64,000 bases of DNA from DASQFQ01 sp963811595 (GCA_963811595.1 CAWERW010000009.1:143704-207703), one strand, 5' to 3'. Positions 15,133 through 25,801 are shown, numbered from the stretch's first letter. Numbers and translations: made by a program. Notes: generated by a model not told the origin, from the letters alone.

Positions 15133-17544
15133 GCCAGCACACGCTGCGCGGCGGCCGCGGCGGCGTCCCCATCGGTCTCGCGCAGCGCGGCCTTGACGGC
15201 GGGGATGCGGCCGGCCGCCATGCTCAGCTCGCGCACGCCGACGCCCACCAGGGCGACGGCGGCCTCCGGATCGCCCGCGAGCTCGCCGCAGACGCCGACC
15301 CAGCGCCCATGCGCGTCGGCGGCCTCGACCACCGCGGCGATCAGGCGGAGCACCGGGGCGCGCGATGCGTCGTCGAGCAGCGCGGCGAGCGACGCGTTGC
15401 CCCGCTCGGCCGCCATCGTGTACTGGGCGAGGTCGTTGGTCCCGATCGAGAAGAAGTCGACCTCGGGCGCGACCTGCGCGGCCGCCAGCACGAGCGCCGG
15501 CACCTCGACCATGACGCCGACCTCGAGCTCCGCCGCGCTGCCGACGGCGGCGCGCTCGGCGTCGAGGTGCGCGCGGGCGGCGCGCAGCTCCTCGAGCGTC
15601 GCGACCATCGGGAACATCAACTTCAGCGGGTGCTCGGCGGCGACCCTGAGGACCGCCCGGAGCTGGGTGCGGAACAGCTCGGGCTCGGCGAGCGAGAGGC
15701 GGATGCCGCGGAGGCCGAGGAACGGGTTGTCCTCGGGCGCCTGACGCAGGAACGGCAGCGGCTTGTCGGCGCCGGCGTCGAGCGTGCGGACGATCAGCGG
15801 CCGCCCGTCGAGCGCCTCGGCGATCTCGGTGAGGACCGCGACCTGCTCGTCCTCGCTCGGCGGCTCCGGACGGTCGAGGAAGAGGAACTCGGTGCGCAGC
15901 AGGCCGACGCCCTCGGCGCCCTGCTCGACGGCCGCCCGGGCCTCGGCCGCGCTGCCGATGTTCGCGACGACCTCGACGCGGCGGCCGTCGCGCAGCGCGC
16001 CGGGCTCGGCGGCCCGCTGAAGGGCCTCGGCGCGGGCGGCGTCGTCGGCCCGGCGGCGCTCCTCGCGGGCGGCGATCGTGGCCGGGTCGGGGTCGATCTC
16101 GACGGTGCCCTGCTCGCCGTCGAGGACCAGCGGCGTCCCGTCCTCGATCGCCAGCAGCGACTCGCCGAGGCCGACGACGGCGGGGATGCCGAGCGCGCGG
16201 GCGAGGATCGCCGCGTGGCCGGTCGCGCCGCCGCGCGCGGTGGCGATGGCGTACGCCCGGTCGGGGTCGAGCGCCGCCGCCTCGCCCGGAGTCAGCTCGT
16301 CGGCGAGCACGATGCCCGGCTCGTCGAGCACCGGCAGCGGAGGAGGTGCCGGCCAGGTGGCCGAGCACGCGGCGCGCGACGTCCTCGACGTCGACCGCCC
16401 GCTCCCGCATGTACGGGTCCTCGAGCGCGCGGAAGGACTCGGCGGCGGCAGCGGCGGCCGACTGCCACGCGCGCGCCGCGCCGGCGCCGTCGCCGATCGC
16501 GGCGGCCGCGGGCGCGAGCAGCGCGTCGTCGTCGAGCAGCAGCGCGTGCGCGTCGAAGATCTCGGCCTCGTTCGCGGCCCCGCGGCCGGCGATGGCGTCC
16601 CGCGCCGCCTCGAGGTCGCTCCGCACGGCCGCGCGCGCCGCGTCCAGGCGCTCGCGCTCCTCGTCAACTGAGCCCACCGGTCCGTCCTCGACCACCGGCT
16701 CCGGCGCCCGCAGCCGCCGCGCGGGCCCGATCGCGATCCCCGGCGACGCCGCCACGCCGGCCAGCCGCGCGCCCGCCTCCGGCGCCCCGCCGTCCCCCTC
16801 GGCCACCGGCTCGTCCGGGCGCTCGGGCGCTGCTGCGTCGCCCCAGTTCTCCGCCGCGAGCGCGCGGACGGCGTCGAGCGCGGCGGCGGCGTCGGGCCCG
16901 CTCGCGAGCACGCGGATCTCGTCGCCCTGGTGCACGCCGAGCACGGCGAGCCCGGTGAGGCTGCGCCCGTCGGCCGGCCCGCGGCCGTGGGACGCGTTGG
17001 CGACCTGGACCTCGGCGTCGAGCCCGCGCAGCGCGGCCACGAACCGCGCCGCCGGCCGCGCGTGGAGCCCGAGTTCGTTTCTCACGCGCAGCGTCAGCTC
17101 CTCCCCCGCGCCGAGGTCGGGCGGAGGCTCGGCGGGCTCGGAGTCGTCGCTGCCGAGCTGCTCGGACTTCATCCGGATCGCGCCGCGGGCCTCGCGGGCG
17201 ACCTCGTCGAGCGCGGCGCCGCCGCCGGCGCTGGCGGCGGCGGCGACCGCGCCCTCGACCAGTGGCGCGTCGGAGAGCTGGATCGGGCCGCCGTCCGGTT
17301 CGGCCATCTCGACCGCCATCTCGGCGCTCATGAGCGCGCTGCCGAGGTCCATCAGCACGAGCACGCCGTCGTCGGACCGCGCGCGCTCGATCGCGGCCCG
17401 GACCCGCTCGGCGTCGGTGCCGATGGCGCCGTCCTCCATGCCGCCGGCCGCCTCGATCGCGACCTCGGCGCCCATCTCGCGTGCGAGCGCGACGACGCCC
17501 TCGGCGAGCGCCGCGCTGTGAGAGACAATGACGAGGCCGACCAT
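15129..17544 (-). pseudogene. dhaM: dhaM: DHA kinase phosphotransfer protein (EIIA-HPr-EI fusion), frameshifted
   Basis: In the normal enzyme PEP phosphorylates the EI part, then HPr, then the EIIA-Dha part, which passes phosphate to ADP on DhaL. Domains seen: EIIA-Dha at residues 1-130 with His9 in 'VIVSHSAALAEG', HPr near 150-235 ('NELGLHARPAARF'), and the EI start ('VAASPGIAIGPA'). Near 16335-16350 the reading moves by one base: the first frame turns Arg-rich, while the next frame continues with the EI His domain ('GGATGHAAILARALGIPA') and the PEP-binding barrel, with 'GLLRTEFLF' and 'GVCGELAGDP', to the stop at 15129. One extra base explains it. If real, the phosphorelay is cut between EI helper and His domains. 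Confidence 0.85.
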
Positions 17545-17559
17545 GCGTCAGCCGGAGCC

Positions 17560-17587
17560 CCGGGAGCGGTCCGCGGACCGCTCCCGG
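17560..17587 (-). terminator. 28-base perfect palindrome between glpK and dhaM
   Basis: Two 14-base arms (17560-17573 and 17574-17587) are exact reverse complements with no spacer; the arm reads ccgggagcggtccg. It sits in the 55-base gap between the glpK stop and the dhaM start. A very stable hairpin here could end or attenuate transcription after glpK, or protect its 3' end; there is no T-run. Because it is a perfect palindrome, a protein-binding site is an alternative. Confidence 0.65.
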
Positions 17588-17599
17588 CACGGCCGCGGG

Positions 17600-19138
17600 C
17601 TACTCGCCCGCCGGGGCCGCCTCCGCCTCGTCCTCGTCCTCGAACCAGTCGAACGTGCGCGTGACCGCCCGCTTCCAGTACTTGAAGTACTCGTCACGGT
17701 CGGAGGCGTCCATCTTCGGCTCCCAGCGCTTGTCCTCGACCCAGTTCTCGCGCAGGTCCTCGACCTCGCCCCAGAACCCGGTCGCCAGCCCCGCCGCGTA
17801 CGCGGCGCCGAGCGACGTGGTCTCGGGCACCTTCGGCCGGATCACCGGCACGCCGAGCAGGTCGGCCTGGAACTGCATCAGCAGGTCGTTGCCGACCATG
17901 CCGCCGTCGACCTTCAGCGACTCCAGGTCGACGCCGGAGTCCTGGTTCATCGCCTCGACCACCTCGCGGCTCTGGAAGGCGGTCGCCTCCAGCGTCGCGC
18001 GGGCGATGTGGCCGGCGTTGACGTAGCGGGTCAGGCCCGCGAAGACGCCGCGGGCGTTGGACTTCCAGTACGGCGCGAACAGCCCGGAGAACGCCGGCAC
18101 GATGTAGCAGCCGCCGTTGTCCTCGACCGTCTGGGCGAGCTCCTCGACCTCCGGGGCCGCCTTGATCATCTTGAGGTTGTCGCGCAGCCACTGCACGAGC
18201 GCGCCGGTGATCGCGATCGACCCCTCGAGGCAGTACACGGCGTCCTCGTCGCCGATCTTGTAGCCGACGGTGGTGAGCAGGCCGTTCTTGGACTGGACCG
18301 CTTCCGTGCCCGTGTTGAGCAGCAGGAAGTTGCCCGTCCCGTAGGTGTTCTTCGCCTCGCCGGGCGCGAAGCACGTCTGGCCGAACGTCGCCGCCTGCTG
18401 GTCGCCCAGGATGCCCGCGATCGACACCCCGTTGAGCGCGCCACCGGAGCTCACCTCACCGTAGACCTCGCTGGACGCCTTGATGTCGGGCAGCATCGCG
18501 CGCGGGATGCCCATGACGTCCATGATCTTCTCGTCCCAGTCCAGGGTCTTGAGGTCCATGAGCATCGTCCGGCTGGCGTTCGTCACATCGGTGATGTGGA
18601 TCCCGCCGTCCGTGCCGCCGGTGAGGTTCCAGATCAGCCAGGTGTCCATGTTGCCGAACAGCAGGTCGCCGGAGTCCGCCCTGTCGGCGGCCCCGTCGAC
18701 GTTGTCGAGGATCCAGCGGACCTTCGGACCCGAGAAGTAGGTCGCCAGCGGGAGGCCGACCTGCTCCTGGAAGCGGGCCTGCCCGCCGTCCTTCGAGTAC
18801 TCGTCGACGAGCTTGTCGGTGCGCGTGTCCTGCCACACCAACGCGTTCATGATCGGCTCGCCGGTGGTCTTGTCCCACACCAGCGCCGTCTCGCGCTGGT
18901 TGGTGATCCCGACGCCCGCGACGTCGTCGGCGCTCGCGCCGGCCGACTCCACCGCCTCGTCGACCACCTCTTTCGTGCGCGACCAGACCTCGGCCGGGTC
19001 GTGCTCGACCCAGCCGGGCTTCGGATAGATCTGCTCGTGCTCCTTCTGGGCCACGGCGACGACCTCGCCGCCGTGGTCGAAGATCATGCACCGCGTGCTC
19101 GTGGTGCCCTGATCGATTGCTGCCGCGTACTTCGCCAT
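17600..19138 (-). CDS. glpK: Glycerol kinase
   Basis: A 512-residue FGGY-family kinase, the usual GlpK length. Seen are the N-terminal phosphate loop 'AAIDQGTTSTRCMIFD', 'GITNQRET', 'VWQDTRT', the FGGY signature region around 'YWKSNARGVFAGLTR', and the adenosine motif 'KVDGGMVGNDLLMQ'. It phosphorylates glycerol to sn-glycerol 3-phosphate with ATP in the cytoplasm. ATG 19138 was chosen over TTG 19141. It follows glpF by 16 bases and is co-directional with dhaK/dhaL. The C-terminus has an acidic tail. Confidence 0.98.
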   Translation of the reverse strand: MAKYAAAIDQGTTSTRCMIFDHGGEVVAVAQKEHEQIYPKPGWVEHDPAEVWSRTKEVVDEAVESAGASADDVAGVGITNQRETALVWDKTTGEPIMNALVWQDTRTDKLVDEYSKDGGQARFQEQVGLPLATYFSGPKVRWILDNVDGAADRADSGDLLFGNMDTWLIWNLTGGTDGGIHITDVTNASRTMLMDLKTLDWDEKIMDVMGIPRAMLPDIKASSEVYGEVSSGGALNGVSIAGILGDQQAATFGQTCFAPGEAKNTYGTGNFLLLNTGTEAVQSKNGLLTTVGYKIGDEDAVYCLEGSIAITGALVQWLRDNLKMIKAAPEVEELAQTVEDNGGCYIVPAFSGLFAPYWKSNARGVFAGLTRYVNAGHIARATLEATAFQSREVVEAMNQDSGVDLESLKVDGGMVGNDLLMQFQADLLGVPVIRPKVPETTSLGAAYAAGLATGFWGEVEDLRENWVEDKRWEPKMDASDRDEYFKYWKRAVTRTFDWFEDEDEAEAAPAGE

Positions 19139-19154
19139 CAATGCTCGCTTTCGT

Positions 19155-19871
19155 CTAGCCGGGGAAGAACAGGTCGAACGCGAGCGCCCCGAGGACGCCG
19201 CCGATGATCGGGCCCACGACCGGGATCCAGGAGTACTCCCAGTCCGAGCCGCCCTTGCCGGGAATCGGCAGGATCGCGTGCATGATCCGCGGCCCCAGGT
19301 CGCGCGCCGGGTTGATCGCGTAGCCCGTCGGGCCGCCGAGCGAGAGCCCGATGCCCAGCACCAACAGGGCGACCAGCAGGCCGGCGAGGCCCTCCTTCGC
19401 GGTGGCCTCGTTGGCGAAGAACGCCAGCACGCCGAACACGAGCGCGAACGTCCCGATGATCTCGGTGATGACGTTGTGCACCTTGTTGCGGATCGCCGGC
19501 GCCGTGCAGAACACGGCGAGCTTCAGGCCCGGGTCCTCGGTCTCGCGCCAGTGCGACAGGTACGAGAGCCACACGAGCGTCGCGCCGATCATCGCGCCGA
19601 CGAACTGGCCCCCGAGGTACTTGGGCACATCGCTCCACTCCGTATCGCCGATCGACGCGAACCCGAGCGTCACCGCCGGGTTGATATGCGCGCCGCTGAA
19701 CTGGGCGACCGCGAAGACACCGACCATCACGCCCATCGCCCACCCGAAGGTGATCACGATCCAGCCGGAGTTCTCGGCCTTGGACTTGCTCAGCAGCACC
19801 GCTGCCACCACACCGTCACCGAACAGGATCAGGAGCGCTGTCCCGATCACCTCTGCTCCGAAGATGCTCAA
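19155..19871 (-). CDS. glpF: Glycerol uptake facilitator (aquaglyceroporin)
   Basis: A 238-residue integral membrane MIP-family channel with six helices and two half-helices. The first NPA box is 'SGAHINPAVTLG' and the second 'GYAINPARDLGPR'; the Asp after the second NPAR marks a glycerol-conducting member. It admits glycerol for GlpK. The start is TTG 19871, preceded by a strong Shine-Dalgarno run (ggaggaggaagg), which decides the start. It lies just upstream of glpK in one transcription unit. Confidence 0.96.
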   Translation of the reverse strand: MSIFGAEVIGTALLILFGDGVVAAVLLSKSKAENSGWIVITFGWAMGVMVGVFAVAQFSGAHINPAVTLGFASIGDTEWSDVPKYLGGQFVGAMIGATLVWLSYLSHWRETEDPGLKLAVFCTAPAIRNKVHNVITEIIGTFALVFGVLAFFANEATAKEGLAGLLVALLVLGIGLSLGGPTGYAINPARDLGPRIMHAILPIPGKGGSDWEYSWIPVVGPIIGGVLGALAFDLFFPG

Positions 19872-19899
19872 GAGCCTTCCTCCTCCTCACGTCGGATTG

Positions 19900-19918
19900 C
19901 CGACCCCCAACGGGTCGG
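19900..19918 (-). terminator. Hairpin between dhaL and glpF
   Basis: ccgaccc (19900-19906) and gggtcgg (19912-19918) form a 7-bp stem with a five-base loop in the 70-base gap after the dhaL stop. It could be a weak terminator or processing site separating dhaKL from glpFK. There is no T-run, so the role is inferred from position. Confidence 0.5.
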
Positions 19919-19941
19919 GACACTACCCCTTCAGACGCGGC

Positions 19942-20561
19942 TCAGGCGAACGCCTTCGCCGCCGTGTCGAGCAGCATGTGCGTCGAGGTCGCGCCGGGGT
20001 CCTGGTGGTCGACGCTGCGCGGGCCGAGATAGCTCGCGCGTCCCTTGCGGGCCTCGAGCGGGATCGTCGCACGCATCCCCTCCTCGGCGGCGTCGGCCGA
20101 GCGGCGCAGCGCGTCACCGAGCTCCTCCCCCTCCGCGGCCCTCAGCGCCTCCAGCGCGGGCAGCAGCGCGTCGACCATGGTCTTGTCGCCCGGCTCGGCC
20201 TTGCCGCGCGCCTGGACGCCGGTCACCGCCGCGTCCAGCGCTTCGGTCCAGCCCGCCAGGTCGAGCTCCTCCTTCCCGCCCGCCTTCGTGGCGAGCTGCA
20301 GGAACAGCGTCCCGTACAGCGGGCCGGCGGCGCCGCCGACGGTCGAGACGAGCGTCATCCCGGCGAGCTTGAGCAGCGCGCCGACGTCGTCGCCCTCTTG
20401 GGCGTCGAGCTTCTCGACCACCTTGCGCATCCCCCGGTCCATGTTCGTGCCGTGGTCGCCATCGCCGATCGCGGTGTCGAGCTGGGTCAGCTCGGCCCGG
20501 CGCTCGGCGGCCTCGTCCGCGAAGGCGTGCAGCCAGTCGCGGACCGTGGCGCCGGTGATGC

Positions 20562-20565
<4 letters not shown>
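19942..20565 (-). CDS. dhaL: Dihydroxyacetone kinase, ADP-binding subunit DhaL
   Basis: A 207-residue all-helical DhaL. 'DTAIGDGDHGTNMDRG' near residue 30 holds the Asp residues that bind Mg-ADP, and 'VGGAAGPLYGTLF' and 'DKTMVDALLPAL' are family motifs. In the PEP-dependent system ADP stays bound as a cofactor and is rephosphorylated by DhaM. The ATG start overlaps the dhaK stop by four bases, so the two subunits are coupled. Confidence 0.96.
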
Positions 20566-21560
<995 letters not shown>

Positions 21561-21619
21561 CTCGCCCTCCAGTCGAGTACCGCGCCGACCGTACCGGACG
21601 GGCGCGCCTCGAGGAGAGC

Positions 21620-22636
21620 TCAGTCGGCGGCGACGGGCGAGCGCGGCTCGGCGGCCGCCTCGGGGACCACGGCGCGCCTGAAGCGCGGCGACGCCTCGCC
21701 CGGATGGCGCGCCTCGAACTCCTCGAGCACGCGGTGCATCACCAGCAGGTCGACCTCCGGGGCCTGCTCGCGCTCCCAGAACTCGCGGACCTCCTCCATG
21801 ACCTCGCGCCGTGCCGCCTCGCTCTCCGGCCTGATGGGGTCGCCGAAGCGCACCTCGAGCTGGTGGCGGCGGGAGAAGAAACGGCCGGGCTTGCGCTTCG
21901 GCCAGTTCTGGCCCGGGGGCATCGCGGCGTGGGTGCCGCGGACGTGGATCGGGACGATCGGGATGCCGTGCTTGGCGGCGATGACCGCGGCGCCGGAGCG
22001 GAGCTTGCCGAGCTCCCCGTCGCGCGAGCGGGTGCCCTCGGGGAACATCACCAGGTTCCAGCCCTTCTCGATCAGCTTGTCGACGTGATCGGTTGCGCCG
22101 CTGGAGAGCCCGCCGCCGGTGCGGCCGAGCGGGACGGTGTTGAACACCAGCGCGACGCCGTTGGCCTTCCAGCGCTTCTTGTAGAAGTAGTCGGCGGCGG
22201 CGGTCACCGCGGTGCGGTTGCGCCACTTGCGCGGCAGCGCGCGGAGGATCGTCGGCGTGTCCAGGTGGCTCGAGTGGTTGGAGACGAAGATGACCGGCGA
22301 GGGCAGGTCGTCGAACACGTCGCGCTGGACGATCGGCCTGCGCGTGTAGAGGTCGATCATCGGGCCGAGGATGAACCGCAGGATGCCCGCGCGGGCGGCG
22401 CGGGCGTAGCCGCAGCGTGCCCACGACACGTCCATGTTCGCGTACTGCCGCGCGAGCTCGCCGCCGCGCGTGCGCAACTCGGTGCCCTTCGTGCGCAGCT
22501 CCGCGCCGCGTTGCTTGAGCTCCTCGGCGCTGCGAGCGGTGCGCTCGCCCAGCTCCGGCATCCGGTCTCGCAGGTCCTGGACGCGTGGCTTGATGTCGGT
22601 CGTGCGCGCCTTCGCGCGGTCGCTGCCATCCCCCAT
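21620..22636 (-). CDS. PlsC-type 1-acyl-glycerol-3-phosphate acyltransferase family protein, copy 1
   Basis: A 338-residue protein. The first ~75 residues are a charged helical extension ('ELKQRGAELRTKGTELRTRG'). The acyltransferase domain follows with 'NHSSHLDT' (HX4D catalytic motif), 'FPEGTRSRDG' (substrate-binding motif) and 'IPIVPIHVRGTH'. It transfers an acyl chain to a lysophosphatidate-like acceptor at the membrane. A paralogue at 36485-37162 lies in the ether-lipid operon. The start is ATG 22636. Confidence 0.9.
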   Translation of the reverse strand: MGDGSDRAKARTTDIKPRVQDLRDRMPELGERTARSAEELKQRGAELRTKGTELRTRGGELARQYANMDVSWARCGYARAARAGILRFILGPMIDLYTRRPIVQRDVFDDLPSPVIFVSNHSSHLDTPTILRALPRKWRNRTAVTAAADYFYKKRWKANGVALVFNTVPLGRTGGGLSSGATDHVDKLIEKGWNLVMFPEGTRSRDGELGKLRSGAAVIAAKHGIPIVPIHVRGTHAAMPPGQNWPKRKPGRFFSRRHQLEVRFGDPIRPESEAARREVMEEVREFWEREQAPEVDLLVMHRVLEEFEARHPGEASPRFRRAVVPEAAAEPRSPVAAD

Positions 22637-22699
22637 GTGGGCATCTACTCCGTCGTCCACGATCGGTTTCGCTTGCTTTCTGACACCTGCGCGTGGACC

Positions 22700-22834
22700 A
22701 TGTGGAACGTGCACCTCGACGGTCCCTCGCGGCGCATCGTCGCCGAGCCGGTGGACGCCCCGGCACCGTTGGAGCCGGCCCCGGAGACGCCGCGCCCCGA
22801 GCCCGTTCCGGCGCCCGCCGCGACCACGCCGTGA
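22700..22834 (+). CDS. Possible 44-residue small protein, Pro-rich
   Basis: A short frame starting ATG 22700 ('MWNVHLDGPSRRIVAEPVD') that becomes a Pro/Glu/Ala tail and ends four bases into the next gene's start. The arrangement looks like coupling to the 22831 gene, and the first 20 residues do not look like a GC-composition shadow. I do not recognise it. It could equally be leader sequence. Confidence 0.35.
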   Translation: MWNVHLDGPSRRIVAEPVDAPAPLEPAPETPRPEPVPAPAATTP

Positions 22835-23478
22835 CCGCTGCCCCGCCGCTCGTCCCCGGCGCGGTGTACGGCCTGCGGACCTGGACCGTCGCCGGCGAGC
22901 GTGGGAGCGAGCGGCTCGCCGGGCCGCACCGCCGCGTGCCGTGGCCTGCGGGCGGCGAGTGGCTGGACGCCACGTGCGAGACGGGGCACGCGGCGCCGGC
23001 GGGCGGCTGCCACTGTGGACTCCACGCGTGGCACCCGCGCCGCCGCTGGGCGCGCCGCTGCCTCGCCACCCGGGGTGAGATCCCGGGCATCCTCGAGGCA
23101 CGCGGCACGATCGAGCTCCACCACGACGGCCTGCGCGCGCAGCGCGGTCGCCCGTACGCGCTCGTGCGGAGCCGCGGGTCCAACCCCGCGCTGCTGGACC
23201 GGCTCGCGGCCGCCTACGAGCTGCCGATCGTCGACGCGCGCGGCCCCGACGACCTGCTGGCGTGGTGCCGCGAGCGCGGGCTCGGCCTCTCCGAGGAGGT
23301 CGTCGATTCGCTGCTCGGGCCGCGCGTCCGCGAACGCCGGCGCGTGGCGCCGGTCGCGCTCCGGCTCGCGGCCATGGCCGCCGTCGTCGCCGTCCTGCTC
23401 CTGCTCGGGATCGGCGACGATCCGGAGGGCGAGCGGGAGCTGCAGGGCCGGACCGGGCCGGTCCAGGTCGAGCGCTGA
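22831..23478 (+). CDS. Uncharacterised protein with Cys/His cluster and C-terminal membrane anchor
   Basis: A 215-residue protein I do not recognise. Residues ~50-70 carry 'CETGH' and 'GGCHCGLHAWHPRR', a Cys/His-rich patch that might bind metal. The middle has alternating strand/helix character ('GTIELHHDGLR', 'ALLDRLAAAYELPIV'). Residues ~172-195 are a strongly hydrophobic helix ('LRLAAMAAVVAVLLLLGIG') followed by an acidic tail, i.e. a tail-anchored membrane protein. The start is GTG 22831. It is divergent from the PlsC gene and upstream of the zinc-ribbon gene by 18 bases. Confidence 0.6.
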   Translation: MTAAPPLVPGAVYGLRTWTVAGERGSERLAGPHRRVPWPAGGEWLDATCETGHAAPAGGCHCGLHAWHPRRRWARRCLATRGEIPGILEARGTIELHHDGLRAQRGRPYALVRSRGSNPALLDRLAAAYELPIVDARGPDDLLAWCRERGLGLSEEVVDSLLGPRVRERRRVAPVALRLAAMAAVVAVLLLLGIGDDPEGERELQGRTGPVQVER

Positions 23479-23496
23479 CGCTTAGCCTACGCCCGT

Positions 23497-23970
23497 ATGC
23501 GTGTCTGTCCCTTCTGCGGCCGCCCTCCCGGCGACGGCGTGTTCTGCGAGGCGTGCGGGCGCAACCTCGCCGCCGTCGAGCGCCTCCCGAGCGCCGAGGA
23601 GTGGGAGGCGGTCGATCCCGCGGCCGCCGTCGCGGCGTTCCTCGCTGCGATGCACGACGCGGGCAACCCGGGCGCGACCGACTTCGCGGTCGGCAAGCCG
23701 TCGTTTCTCGGGCGCACGAAGAAGGTGCGCGGATGGATGGTGCGGGCGGTCGACCGCGAGGACTTCGAGGGCCCGAAGCGTTACGAGCCGGGCCTCGTGC
23801 TGACCGTGGACGGCGCCTTCCACCAGCTCGACAGCGAGCTGCGCGGCTGGGGCCAGCGCGACTTCCCGACCTACCACCACACCGCCTCCGCCGAGCCGAT
23901 CGACCCGCCGCTCGAGCCCCGGCTGGTCGCCGAGCTGGACGCCGTGCGGGCGGCCGGCGGCGCGCCCTAG
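23497..23970 (+). CDS. Zinc-ribbon protein of unknown function
   Basis: A 157-residue protein opening with a zinc ribbon, CPFC...CEAC at residues 4-24 ('MRVCPFCGRPPGDGVFCEAC'). The rest contains Trp/Tyr-rich strands ('KVRGWMVRAVDREDFEG', 'RGWGQRDFPTYHH') reminiscent of a small beta domain. No export signal. Function unknown. ATG 23497 is preceded by a short A/G-poor leader. The stop overlaps the glpD stop convergently by four bases. Confidence 0.68.
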   Translation: MRVCPFCGRPPGDGVFCEACGRNLAAVERLPSAEEWEAVDPAAAVAAFLAAMHDAGNPGATDFAVGKPSFLGRTKKVRGWMVRAVDREDFEGPKRYEPGLVLTVDGAFHQLDSELRGWGQRDFPTYHHTASAEPIDPPLEPRLVAELDAVRAAGGAP

Positions 23971-25692
23971 CGGTTGCCGCGCTCGGCGAACTCCGGTGCG
24001 CGGGTGCGGGCGGCGTCGGCGGCCTGGTCGTCGGTCTGCTCCTGGGAATCGCGCTCGGCCGCGACGCGCTCGCCGTAGACCTCGACCTCCCGCGCGATCT
24101 GCGCCTCCGACCAGCCGAGCACCTCGCCCATCAGCCGTGCTGCCGGCCCGGCGGCGGTCAGGCCGCGGTCGAACGTCTCGATCGAGATGCGGGTGCGCCT
24201 GGCGAGCACGTCGTCGAGGTGGTGGGCCCCCTCGTGAGCCGCGGCGTACCACGACCTCGACGCACAGGTAGTCCTCGGTGCCCTCCAGCGGCTTGCCGAG
24301 CTCCGGGCGCCGGGCCACCTCGTCGAGCAGCTCGCCGATGCGAGAGCCGAAGCGCTGGAGCAGATGCTCGATGCGCGCGAGGTGCAGCCCGCTTTCCTCC
24401 GCCAGGCGCCGGCGCCCGTTCCAGAGCACCTGGTAGCCCTCGGCGCCGACGAGCGGCGTCACGTGGGTCGCGCTCGGCGGGACCTGGGCGTCGAGCCCCC
24501 GCGCGGCCGCGTCGACCGCGTCGCGCGCCATCACCCGGTAGGTCGTGTACTTGCCGCCCGCCACCGCCACGAGACCGGGAACGGGAACCGCGACGGTGTG
24601 CTCGCGGCTGAGCTCGCTCGTCCCCTCGGACTCGCCGGTCAGCAGCGGGCGCAGCCCGGCGTAGACGCCCTCGACGTCCTCGTGCCGGAGCGGCTGGGAG
24701 AGCACCTGGTTCGCGTGCTCCAGCACGTAGTCGATGTCGCTGCGGCTGGCGGCCGGATGGGCCTTGTCGAGCTCCCAGTCCGTGTCGGTCGTGCCGATGA
24801 TCCAGTGGCGGCCCCAGGGGATCACGAACAGCACGCTCTTCTCGGTGCGCAGGATCAGCCCGCTGTCGATCTGGACGCGGTCGCGCGGGACGACGAGGTG
24901 GATGCCCTTGGAGGCACGGACCTTGAACTTGCCGCGCTCGCCGACCAGGTGCTGGAGGTCGTCGGTCCAGACCCCGGTCGCATTGATGACCTGCCGCGCG
25001 TTGATCTCGAACTCCTCGTCGGCGAGGTCGTCCTCCACGCGCACGCCGGTCACGCGTTCGCCTTCGCGGAGGAAGCCGGTGACCCGCGCGCTCGACGCGA
25101 CGGCGGCGCCGTAGGAGGCGGCGGTGCGCGCGGTGGTGAGCGTATGGCGGGCGTCGTCGACCTGGGCATCCCAGTACTGGATGGCGCCGATCAGCGCGTC
25201 GGGCTTGAGCGCCGGGGCGATCTTGAGCGCCTGGCGCTTGGTCAGGTGGCGGTGGCGGCGCAGGCCCTTGTGACCGCCGAGCTGGTCGTAGAGCAGCATC
25301 CCGGCGCCGACGTACATGCGCTGCCAGACCCGCTGCTCCAGCGGTAGGAGGAACGGCACGGGGCGCACCAGGTGCGGCGCGATCACGTTGAGCAGCAGGC
25401 CGCGCTCGCGCAGCGCCTCGTGGACGAGGCCGAACTCCATCTGCTCGAGGTAGCGCAGGCCACCGTGGATCAGCTTGCTCGAGCGGCTCGAGGTGCCGGA
25501 CGCGAAATCGCGCGCCTCCAGCAGCGCGACCGACAGGCCGCGGCTGGCGGCGTCGAGCGCGCAGCCCGTCCCCGTGGCGCCGCCGCCGATGACGACGACG
25601 TCGAACGTCTCCTCGCGCATGCGCGCCAGGGCGGCGTCGCGCTGCGCGGGATCGAGGCGAGCAGGATCTTGCGGCCGCGACGAGGCGTGCAT
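23967..25692 (-). pseudogene. glpD: glpD: glycerol-3-phosphate dehydrogenase (FAD), one-base frameshift near the 3' end
   Basis: It oxidises sn-glycerol 3-phosphate to DHAP at the membrane, passing electrons to quinone. The first ~480 residues are canonical: 'VVVIGGGATGTGCALDAA' FAD fold, 'SSRSSKLIHGGLRYLEQ', 'ATGVWTDD', 'VAGGKYTTYR'. At about 24247-24252 an extra G turns 'CVEVV|YAAAHEGAHHLDDVL' into Arg/Pro-rich text; removing it restores the C-terminal domain in the next frame ('ARRTRISIETFDRG' to the stop at 23967). The lost part is the conserved cap domain, so a true frameshift would probably impair the enzyme. ATG 25692 was chosen over GTG 25695. Confidence 0.88.
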
Positions 25693-25801
25693 CACTCGGG
25701 GAAAGCTACTTGGTGTCGCTCACCGGCTGTGTATAGCCCGAACGGCTGGCCCTCCGGCCCTTGCGGGCGCCGTGCCGCGGCGGCGATGATGGCGCACGCC
25801 G

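Noticed and set aside
15129..17544. Programmed ribosomal frameshifting in dhaM
   Set aside because: No slippery heptamer followed by a clear pseudoknot was seen, and four other genes share a similar shift, so error or mutation is simpler.
22637..22699. Promoter elements between the PlsC gene and the short + strand frame
   Set aside because: The AT-poor sequence gives no convincing -10/-35 pair by eye.
25693..25801. Terminator or regulatory RNA in the glpD/toxin gap
   Set aside because: The 109 bases contain no strong stem; I see only a divergent promoter region.
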